64,000 nucleotides of DNA from assembly GCA_963797765.1 (NCBI GenBank), contig CAWCQU010000003.1, positions 1,550,001 through 1,614,000 on the forward strand, given 5' to 3'. Source of the DNA: JBGPTK01 sp963797765. GTDB lineage: Bacteria; Acidobacteriota; Terriglobia; Acidiferrales; UBA7541. Every line of letters starts with the position of its first letter. The first letter of the stretch is position 1. The translations under genes and the position numbers were made by a program. Below, in pieces: positions 37,375 to 44,681 of the stretch. The notes beneath the pieces are model-generated. The model did no database searches and was not told where the DNA came from. It was given only the letters and a program-made list of their open reading frames with translations.

Positions 37375-39930
37375 ATGCGTCGGAACCGTACTGCTCCGCG
37401 CTGGGAATCACATCTCGACAATTTGTCTACCTACCTTCGATACGCATTGCGCACCCTTCGCAAGGATCGCCGATTTTCACTGATCGCTATTTTTGCTTTG
37501 GCGCTCGGCATCGGCGCTTCTACCGTAGTTTTCAGCGTGGCCTACAATTTGCTTTTTAACGCATTCGCGGCAAGGGATGCAGGCCGACTGGTCGTTCCGG
37601 TCCTGCGGGACGCGGAAAGCGCGGCCCAAGCGGCTGCCGACATGGCTCCGCTAACCGTCCATTTGGCGGACCTTGAAGCGATCCGCGAGCAGAATCAAGT
37701 TTTTGAAAACGTCGTGGGCTACGTAACGGCCGGCGGAATCGTACTGGCCAACGATGGGCCGCAGATGTACCAGTTTTACGCAGGCCGTGTTACATCGGAC
37801 GCCTTCGATTTTTACGGCGTGCCGCCTCTTCTTGGGCGCGGCATCGTTCCAGAAGATGGAACTCCGGGAGCTTCTCCGGTGTTCGTGATGAATTACAGCA
37901 CCTGGAAAGGAATTTTCAACGGCGACCCCAAGATGTTGGGTAAGACCCTCACGGTCGATGGCGAACCACGAACGCTAGTAGGGATCATGCCGCCGCGCTT
38001 CCAAGCATTTGGTTCACAGGATCAAATATGGATACCCCTGACTTCCAGATCCGATGCAGCCCGCCCCGCGGGAGAATTTCCGACGTTGCTGCTCGCGCGT
38101 TTGAAGCCCGGAGTGACCGAAGAGGCCGCATCGGCGGACCTGGATGTCATCGTCCAACGACTCGCCAGACTTCATCCCGATGATTTTCCAAAACATTTCA
38201 ATGCGCGAGTGCAGTCGGCCACCGACTTCCTCCTGGGGCATAGCAGAGCCCCGATTTTCCATTCCGATATGAAGCACTTGCTCTACGACTTGCTCGGGTC
38301 TGTCTTGCTTATGCTTCTGATCGCTTGCTGCAATGTGGCAAATCTTCTTCTTGCACGCGCGACTGTGCGAGAAAAAGAAATGGCAATCCGCTCTGCCCTG
38401 GGTGCATCGCGTGGCCAACTAGTTCGGCAACTTTTGGTGGAAAGCAGTGTGCTGGCCGGCATCGCTTGCGCAGTGGGTTGCCTCCTGGCCTGGTCCACCA
38501 TGAAATTTGCAGGAGCGGTCATTCCCCGGACGGGCGATATCTACGGCGGCGGAACGATGGGAGGCGAAACTGGACTCGGACTGAATGCGCCCGTGCTGAT
38601 CTTCGCGCTGGGGATCACCGTTCTCACCACGCTGGTGTGCGGCTTGGCGCCGGCGCTCTACATGATTCGCCAGGACTTACAGCCGCATCTGGCCGGGACG
38701 GGCAATCGAGCAACTGGGAGCTTCCGTCACGGCAGGTTGCGCGCCGCATTGGTTGTCGCCGAAGTAGCCATCTCTATCGTTCTCTTAGTCAGCGCCGGGC
38801 TGATGATGCGCAGTTTCTACGTTCTCATCCACGTTGATTTGGGTTTCAATCCCAAGAATGTTTTGCTTGTCGTCTTCCTTCCTCCGCCCAGCCACAACAA
38901 AACTCCAGCAGCCCAAAGATTTTCTTCTCCGCAAGGAAGGGTGGTGCTCCAAAAAGTGGTAGATCGGTTGAAAGCAGTGCCGGGCGTGTCGCAGGTTGCG
39001 ATCGAGGATACGATTCCGGGCTACGGTCCCGGTGGTGGACCGGAAGTGACCGTAGCCGGAGCTCCGAATTCCGTGGAGGCAGGGCTTCTGGCTTGCGACG
39101 AGAATTTCCTCGAAACCGTGCAGATGCGATTAATGCGAGGCGATTGGCTATCTCGAGATGAAGTACAAGCTGCGCGGCACGTTGCCGTGATCAATCAGCG
39201 ATTGGCCGATCGTCTTTTTGGAGATTCAAATCCAATGGGACAGGAATTGAAAATAAAAGGATTCAAATCTCCTTTTCAACCGCCGCAGGACGCGTACTTT
39301 CAAATTATCGGCGTCGTACATGACATAAAGAATGGGGGCCCTCAACGGCCCTCCATTCCAATGGTGTTCCTCCCTTATACGGTTAGGGGAGGGTTTACCC
39401 TTCTTCTGAAAACGACTGTAGATCCGGGATCGCTGAGGCACGCCGTTCAGGAACAGGTTTGGGCTGTCGATCGGGATGAGATTATTGGGTTATCCACTCC
39501 GCTGACGGATTTTCTGCAACGCTTAACTTATGCGACGCCGCAATTTGGCCTGATGATCTCCGCACCTCTCGCAGGCATTGGCTTGGTGCTCGTGGTCATC
39601 GGCATATTCAGCGTAATGGCATACACAGTATCCCTGCAGACCCATGAAATTGGAATTCGCATGGCGCTTGGAGCGCAGAGATCGAAGATCTTGAAAATGA
39701 TTTTGGCGCGAGGCGCGAAGTTGATCGTGGCTGGAATTGTGATCGGCTCTATCGCCAGCTATGCCCTGACGCGTTTCCTGGCCAATCAAATCTGGGGGAT
39801 TTCCGTGACTGACGCATGGACGTTCGGATCTGTGCTGACGGTGGTCATGTCCGTCGGATTAGCAGCCTGCCTGTTGCCAGCTCGCCGTGCGGCGTCCGTA
39901 GATCCTCTAGTAGCGCTTCGATATGAATAG
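37375..39930 (+). CDS. ABC-type permease, acidobacterial duplicated orphan permease (ADOP) family
   Basis: An 851-residue MacB/FtsX-type permease. Two halves each contain a periplasmic MacB-PCD domain and FtsX membrane helices: TM1 FSLIAIFALALGIGASTVVF, a middle helix group (LLGSVLLMLLIACCNVANLLLAR, then AIRSALGASRGQLVRQLLVES) and a C-terminal group ending LPARRAASVDPLVALRYE. No ATPase gene is adjacent, hence the orphan name. Start ATG 37375 has GGAAGGAGTG upstream. Transport substrate unknown; a second copy is at 51628-54117. Confidence 0.93.
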   Translation: MRRNRTAPRWESHLDNLSTYLRYALRTLRKDRRFSLIAIFALALGIGASTVVFSVAYNLLFNAFAARDAGRLVVPVLRDAESAAQAAADMAPLTVHLADLEAIREQNQVFENVVGYVTAGGIVLANDGPQMYQFYAGRVTSDAFDFYGVPPLLGRGIVPEDGTPGASPVFVMNYSTWKGIFNGDPKMLGKTLTVDGEPRTLVGIMPPRFQAFGSQDQIWIPLTSRSDAARPAGEFPTLLLARLKPGVTEEAASADLDVIVQRLARLHPDDFPKHFNARVQSATDFLLGHSRAPIFHSDMKHLLYDLLGSVLLMLLIACCNVANLLLARATVREKEMAIRSALGASRGQLVRQLLVESSVLAGIACAVGCLLAWSTMKFAGAVIPRTGDIYGGGTMGGETGLGLNAPVLIFALGITVLTTLVCGLAPALYMIRQDLQPHLAGTGNRATGSFRHGRLRAALVVAEVAISIVLLVSAGLMMRSFYVLIHVDLGFNPKNVLLVVFLPPPSHNKTPAAQRFSSPQGRVVLQKVVDRLKAVPGVSQVAIEDTIPGYGPGGGPEVTVAGAPNSVEAGLLACDENFLETVQMRLMRGDWLSRDEVQAARHVAVINQRLADRLFGDSNPMGQELKIKGFKSPFQPPQDAYFQIIGVVHDIKNGGPQRPSIPMVFLPYTVRGGFTLLLKTTVDPGSLRHAVQEQVWAVDRDEIIGLSTPLTDFLQRLTYATPQFGLMISAPLAGIGLVLVVIGIFSVMAYTVSLQTHEIGIRMALGAQRSKILKMILARGAKLIVAGIVIGSIASYALTRFLANQIWGISVTDAWTFGSVLTVVMSVGLAACLLPARRAASVDPLVALRYE

Positions 39931-40084
39931 AACTGCTTTGGTCTGACTGGGAAGTCATGGCATCGAATCGTATGTTCCTACTTGAGATACAGGTGCGTAT
40001 GTGCCGGCGGACCACTGGGCCTGGCATTTTCATACACATCCGGCACGGCGCCCGGCGCGAGCAGGTCCTTGGAGGTAATCCAAG

Positions 40085-40744
40085 ATGAGAAGAGAGTTGC
40101 CTCGTCACATGTTTAGAATCCAAGACGTTGGAGTGTTGAGCCTCTTGATACTGGTGGCAGGTTTGCTGGCGTTAACTGCTCAGCAAAAGACCCCGCCCGG
40201 AAAACGGGCGGCCAGTGAACCGCCCGCAAGTTCGATCCAGAAACTCTTTAAGCAGGATCAGAAGGATCGAGAACATGCGATGTCAGCAACTCCCGAGCAA
40301 TGGGCGAGCGTTCGGGTGCGCGATGCTGAACGGCGACGGCTGGTCCGCGAAATGTTGGAATCGGGAGTATTGGAGACGGGAGAGGATTTTAAGGATGCTT
40401 CCTTCATATTCCAGCACGGCGATAGGCCACAGGACTATCTGTTGGCACACATCCTCGCTGTCGCCGCAATCTCCAAAGGCGACACCTCAGCGCGATGGAT
40501 CGCCGCAGCCACACTCGACCGATATCTGCAATCAATCAACCAGCCTCAAGCGTTTGGCACCCAATACCACTTGATAGACCCGCGAGCATCGCCACGTAGC
40601 AGTACGCAGGCCCCTTATGAAAAAAATCTTCTCCCTGATGCTCTTCGCAAGGATTTCTGCGTTCCTTCCAGCATAGATCAGCAGCAGAATGTTGATGCAT
40701 TGAACCAAGGAAAGGAATTGGGAATCACCAACATTTGCCGATGA
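40085..40744 (+). CDS. DUF6624-like exported or anchored protein
   Basis: A 219-residue protein with an N-terminal hydrophobic segment (VGVLSLLILVAGLLALTA) and a soluble domain containing FIFQHGDRPQDYLLAHILAVAA, AATLDRYLQSINQPQAFGTQY and LRKDFCVPS, which match the conserved pattern I associate with DUF6624. Downstream of the orphan permease by 154 bases. Function unknown; the domain assignment is from memory of the pattern. Confidence 0.7.
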   Translation: MRRELPRHMFRIQDVGVLSLLILVAGLLALTAQQKTPPGKRAASEPPASSIQKLFKQDQKDREHAMSATPEQWASVRVRDAERRRLVREMLESGVLETGEDFKDASFIFQHGDRPQDYLLAHILAVAAISKGDTSARWIAAATLDRYLQSINQPQAFGTQYHLIDPRASPRSSTQAPYEKNLLPDALRKDFCVPSSIDQQQNVDALNQGKELGITNICR

Positions 40745-41118
40745 CGCCCTTTTGGGAAGTCTGAGATTGTTTGGGTGGATGACGACGCCAATCGGGAGAT
40801 TGGCGTTCCCAGGAAAATTCAATAGCGTGAGATTCGGGGGGAACAGCGGGGGGCCTGGCTGCTGGCTGGGGACGGCAGCCAGCAGCACAGGTTCGAGCTT
40901 TTTGTTATCTGGGCCGGCATTAGTGGACATTGGAAGGCGCGCCGAGTGCGCCGGGCTCGAAGGCTCGTGTATACGGTATATTGAAGAATTCGGAGGAGGA
41001 GTCCTGAGTTTGCTTACAAAGGCGAGCAAGGTTCTTGAGGAATGGCGTTTGTGGGGAGGTCTGCAGATTCTGACACGAAATCTATCCAAGGCGGAGGCAA
41101 ATGCAGGCAGGAGGGTAT

Positions 41119-41267
41119 TGTCCTAATTTGACCCGCCGTTGCGTGGTGACAACCGTTTCTGCGTGGAGCTTCAGGGGCTAAAGCCCACTTTTCTTGTATT
41201 CGCTGATGTCGGAGCTGAAGCTGAAGCTCCGACCCCCTAAAAACCTAGTCAATCTCAAATTAGGACA
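41119..41267. mobile_element. MITE-like element bounded by perfect 13-bp inverted repeats
   Basis: TGTCCTAATTTGA (41119-41131) and its exact reverse complement TCAAATTAGGACA (41255-41267) delimit 149 bases. The interior has no gene but includes one strong hairpin (41208-41233). No target-site duplication is visible, so the mobile-element reading is an inference. Confidence 0.4.
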
Positions 41268-41371
41268 GCACTGGCAGGAGGCAAGCCTTTCAATTGCGCA
41301 CGGGCCGTGATATGCAGGATGCGGGTTGCGGAAGAAGAATGGATGGTCGAAAGTAAGGGTCAATCGGCGCG

Positions 41372-41385
41372 GAATTTATCAATTC
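41372..41385. promoter_or_regulatory. Palindromic candidate operator GAATT-N4-AATTC
   Basis: A 14-base palindrome with a 4-base spacer lies 55 bases before the Crp/Fnr-type gene. The two-half-site layout resembles Crp/Fnr operators (5-N4-5), although the halves are not the FNR sequence. Possible autoregulatory site. Confidence 0.25.
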
Positions 41386-41439
41386 GCGAGGGGGAAAGCG
41401 CGTTGGCTAACTTAAGAGAGGGGCGAGGATCGCAACGAA

Positions 41440-42165
41440 ATGGCGGAAGCTAGCGCGTGGAAATCGAATCCAAACGACACTGTGGCAAAGATGCTGCAAA
41501 AGACACCTTTGTTTGCGAGCTTGACTGGCGCGGAAATGGAGGCGCTGGCCGGGCGAGTTAGCAACAGACGTTTTGAGCGCGGCGCACTTTTGTTCAGTGA
41601 GGGAGACCCGTGTACGGGACTGTTTCTGGTGGCATCGGGCAAGGTCCGGATTTTTACGATGTCGGCATCCGGGCGTGAACAGGTTTTGGCTGTGGAAGGG
41701 CCGGGGAGTTCTTTCGCCGAGATTCCTGTTTTTGACGGGGGCAATTATCCCGCGTCGGCTTCGGCGTTGGAGGATACGGAAGTTCTGTTCATCTCGCGGA
41801 AGGATTTTCAGAATTTTTGCCGGGAACATCCGGACGTGGCGTTGAAGGTGATTGCGGTGGTTGGCTCGCGGCTGCGACGGCTGGTGGGGATCATTGAAGA
41901 ATTGTCCTTCACAACCGTGAGGCAGCGGCTGATCGCGCTTATCCTGCGGATGGTGCAGGCGAGCGGAACACCTTCGGAAGCGGGAATTCAAGTGGAGTTA
42001 ACCAAGACCCATCAAGACCTGGCGGCGGAATTGGGCACGGTGAGGGAACTTATTTCGCGGAACCTGAGCCGGCTGCAGGCTGAAGGATTTCTGGAAGTGG
42101 AGGGCCGCAGGATTGTGGTGAAGGATGTTGCTGGGCTGAAGCGCGAGCAGGTTTCTTCAGAATAA
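41440..42165 (+). CDS. Crp/Fnr-family transcriptional regulator (Dnr/NnrR-like by context)
   Basis: A 241-residue regulator: cNMP-type sensor domain (PLFASLTGAEMEALAGRV, FSEGDPCTGLFLVASGKVRIF), dimerisation helix (VVGSRLRRLVGIIEELSF) and a C-terminal winged helix with TKTHQDLAAELGTVRELISRNLSRLQ as recognition region. There is no N-terminal cysteine cluster, so it is not an oxygen-sensing Fnr with 4Fe-4S. Position before ric, nnrS and nitrate genes suggests control by nitric oxide or nitrogen oxides, as for Dnr/NnrR. That role is inferred. Confidence 0.88.
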   Translation: MAEASAWKSNPNDTVAKMLQKTPLFASLTGAEMEALAGRVSNRRFERGALLFSEGDPCTGLFLVASGKVRIFTMSASGREQVLAVEGPGSSFAEIPVFDGGNYPASASALEDTEVLFISRKDFQNFCREHPDVALKVIAVVGSRLRRLVGIIEELSFTTVRQRLIALILRMVQASGTPSEAGIQVELTKTHQDLAAELGTVRELISRNLSRLQAEGFLEVEGRRIVVKDVAGLKREQVSSE

Positions 42166-42259
42166 TCCCTTTCCAATCAGATGGTTGCAGGGCGTAGTGA
42201 CTTTGGTTACTGCGCTGGCGCGGTGTGCCGCCCAAAATCACACAATCGCGGAGGCGAAT

Positions 42260-42982
42260 ATGAACTTCAGCCATGAAATGAAGGTGAAAGACATCGCGCT
42301 GGCAAATCCAGAGGCGAGACAGATTTTGGAAGATGCAGGAGTGGATTATTGTTGCGGGGGCGGCAAGTCGCTGCACGACGCTTGCATGCATGCGGATGTG
42401 TCCGAGGAAGAAATTCTGAAACGGTTGCGCGAGAACAAGGAGTTGGTGAGTTCAGGCGAAAAAGCCTGGACGTCGGCTCCGCTGGCGGATTTGACCAAGC
42501 ACATTCGTGAAGTGCATCACCGGTACGTTCGAGAGTCAATCAACCGCGCGGGCGCACTGCTGGTGAAAGTAAAGGCCAAGCACGGAGAGAATCATCCGGA
42601 AATCGCTGAGGTTCAGAAGCTGTTTGCCGAGGTTGGGAAGGAAATGGTGATGCACATGCAGAAGGAGGAGCAGATCCTATTTCCATATATCGACGCGATG
42701 GAGCGTTCGGCAAATGGAAACGGTTCGCTGGAACCGCCTTTCTTTGAGACGGTGAAGAATCCAATCCACGCGATGATGAAAGAGCACGACTCGGCAGGAG
42801 ATTTGGTGGAGCGGATTCGCAAAGCGACTGGAGAATACACACCGCCCGCGGATGCGTGCACGAGTTACAAGGCTTTGTATCAAGAGTTGCGCGAGTTTGA
42901 AGCGGACCTTCATCAGCACGTTCATTTGGAGAACAATATTCTGTTCCCGCGTGCAGTGGAAATGGAGGACGCGGTTGTCTGA
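42260..42982 (+). CDS. ric: Iron-sulfur cluster repair di-iron protein (Ric/ScdA/YtfE)
   Basis: Repairs iron-sulfur clusters damaged by nitric oxide or peroxide. The 240-residue protein has the ScdA N-terminal domain (MKVKDIALANPEARQILEDAGVDYCCGG, with the CC pair) and a hemerythrin-like domain with His and Glu ligands spread over HIREVHHRYVRE, MVMHMQKEEQILFP, MMKEHDSAG and LHQHVHLENNILFP. Start ATG 42260 has GGAG 6 bases upstream. About 95 bases follow the regulator, suggesting co-regulation. Confidence 0.93.
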   Translation: MNFSHEMKVKDIALANPEARQILEDAGVDYCCGGGKSLHDACMHADVSEEEILKRLRENKELVSSGEKAWTSAPLADLTKHIREVHHRYVRESINRAGALLVKVKAKHGENHPEIAEVQKLFAEVGKEMVMHMQKEEQILFPYIDAMERSANGNGSLEPPFFETVKNPIHAMMKEHDSAGDLVERIRKATGEYTPPADACTSYKALYQELREFEADLHQHVHLENNILFPRAVEMEDAVV

Positions 42983-42995
42983 CCCGAACCGAAAC

Positions 42996-43547
42996 ATGCC
43001 AACATCACCGGAATTTCCAAGTGCTTCATCGGCGACCTCGCCGCGTCCCGCCATGAGTGCTAAAGAAGCAATGGAGGTGACACGGGAGCGGGAGGAAGCG
43101 TTGTCACGTTTGCTGATGGCATTCATTACTTCCGGCCTTTTTTTTATGGTGTTTCCGGGGACATTTCTGGGCGTTTGGAATCTTCTTCAAATCAGCGGGC
43201 GGGAGAGCGTTGCGTCCATTTCTCCCGCGTGGCTGCAAGCGCACGGCCACGCACAGGTATTTGGATGGGTGGGAAGTTTTATTCTGGGGATAGGTTTTTA
43301 CTCGATCCCAAAGATGCGCGGGAGAGTGAAGGGTTCTTTCGCGATGCCGTGGATGTGCTGGGGCATGTGGACTGCCGGCGCGGCATTGCGATGGATCGCC
43401 AACGTCTATCTGTGGGAATGGAGAATTCTGCTGCCGTTTTCCGCTTTGCTCGAACTGGCGGCGTTTCTGATTTTTTTCCGCGCGGTTTCTAAACACCGGC
43501 CAGAAAGCGCGGGGGAGAAAAACCGGGTTTGTGGATTTGGGTGGTGA
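42996..43547 (+). CDS. nnrS: NnrS-like membrane protein, N-terminal part (four helices)
   Basis: A 183-residue protein with four membrane helices. LQAHGHAQVFGWVGSFILGIGFYSIPKM matches the conserved NnrS HxH-containing helix (heme/copper protein linked to NO tolerance). The frame ends at 43547, where the next frame continues the same protein: with one more A in the AAAAA at 43518-43522 the two would join. Alternatively the stop and the ATG of the second part overlap (TGATG), giving two coupled genes. The start at 42996 is uncertain. Confidence 0.75.
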   Translation: MPTSPEFPSASSATSPRPAMSAKEAMEVTREREEALSRLLMAFITSGLFFMVFPGTFLGVWNLLQISGRESVASISPAWLQAHGHAQVFGWVGSFILGIGFYSIPKMRGRVKGSFAMPWMCWGMWTAGAALRWIANVYLWEWRILLPFSALLELAAFLIFFRAVSKHRPESAGEKNRVCGFGW

Positions 43548-44377
43548 TGAGCGCGAGCCTGGGGCTTTTGTCGTTATTGGTTTCGAATCTAGCCGGTTGT
43601 GTCTACGTTTCGTACCGGGGAGTGACGCCGGCCTTTCCCCATCTGCTGGACCAGCGCTACCTGGCGTTGATGGCGTGGGGATTTCTGGTGCCGTTCGTGT
43701 GGGGTTTTAGCGCGAAGTGGATGACTGTATTTCTGGGACTGAAGCCGCTGCTTCCGAAATGGCTGCTGGCTGCGGTTGCGGTGAATCTGGCCGGACTCGG
43801 ACTGACCTTGGCGGGAGCAATTTCGATCGGATCGTGGCTATTTGTGGCTGGGGCAGGCATGGCGGCCGTGGCGCTGCGAATGTTCGAACCGTCCCAGAGA
43901 GAAGCAAAGATCCGGGGCATCCATTCCAGTTTTCCGTATTTCGTGCGGATGGCCTACGCGTGGTTGATTGTGGCGGCAGCCCTGGGAGTGGCCGCAACAC
44001 GCTGGGATACGAGTGGTGGAATCTGGGGCGCTTCGCGGCATGCTCTGACGGTGGGATTTGTGTCGGTGATGATCCTGAGCGTTGGACAGCGCATCCTGCC
44101 CGCGTTTGCAGGAATGAGAATGCTTTGGAGCAGCAAACTGATGTTTGCGGCACTTGCATTGCTTACAGTCGGCTGCACCTTGCGAGTATCCTGCGAAGTA
44201 CTTGCTTATCAGGGTTACTCAAACGGCGCTTGGAGCATATTGCCGAGTTCGGCGTTGTTAGAGCTTGCCGGCCTAACGGCCTTTGCCCTTAATGTGATGG
44301 GAACTTTTATTTTGCAGCCATCGCATGCGAACAGGGAGCCGATGGTGACTGGGATCTCAGGAAGCGTTGCCAAATGA
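43547..44377 (+). CDS. nnrS: NnrS-like membrane protein, C-terminal part (eight helices)
   Basis: About 276 residues with eight membrane helices. GASRHALTVGFVSVMILSVGQRILPAF is the conserved NnrS histidine segment. With the upstream part the helix count is 12, the NnrS total. The reading frame is open upstream of the ATG (WIWVVMSASLGLL continues a helix), which favours a single gene broken by a one-base deletion over two natural genes. The overlapping TGATG could still allow separate translation. Confidence 0.75.
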   Translation: MSASLGLLSLLVSNLAGCVYVSYRGVTPAFPHLLDQRYLALMAWGFLVPFVWGFSAKWMTVFLGLKPLLPKWLLAAVAVNLAGLGLTLAGAISIGSWLFVAGAGMAAVALRMFEPSQREAKIRGIHSSFPYFVRMAYAWLIVAAALGVAATRWDTSGGIWGASRHALTVGFVSVMILSVGQRILPAFAGMRMLWSSKLMFAALALLTVGCTLRVSCEVLAYQGYSNGAWSILPSSALLELAGLTAFALNVMGTFILQPSHANREPMVTGISGSVAK

Positions 44378-44681
44378 TTCGAACTGACGCCGCTAAATTC
44401 CCGATTTGGGACGGGCACAACCAACTGCTTCGAGCGCGCACGGTTCGAGTGCATCAGACTCCTCTGTTTCGGCCAACCCAGATAGCTCCTCAAATAAAAT
44501 AGTATCTTTCGAAGTTAGCGGGAGCCGGCGAATTTGCGCCGAGTGATGGAATTGGGTTGAGGGAAATGCGGTGGAAAACGACTATGCGTTCCTGATTTCA
44601 ATTCGTGCGCAGATGGCGGGCGGTGTAAGGTAGAGCGATCGGAAAAGTTCGCTTGGGCGAGTAAAGGAGGAGAGGATCGAG
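44378..44681. other. Intergenic region before the nitrate operon
   Basis: About 300 bases without a gene. Only the ribosome-binding site of the fusion gene is clear: AAAGGAGGAGAGG before the GTG at 44682. No FNR-type box was seen. Confidence 0.4.

Larger units (their letters stand above)
40745..41439. other. Hairpin-rich non-coding stretch
   Basis: Nearly 700 bases with no credible gene. It holds perfect hairpins at 40785-40806 (9-bp stem, GGGA loop), 40858-40886 (11-bp stem) and 41208-41233 (9-bp stem), and a pair of 13-bp inverted repeats listed separately. Overlapping open frames on both strands have repeat-like, low-information translations. Confidence 0.6.

Noticed and set aside
40532..41126. 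Overlapping open frames on both strands (185 and 124 codons)
   Set aside because: They run through hairpins and repeats; translations are low-information and no start is supported.
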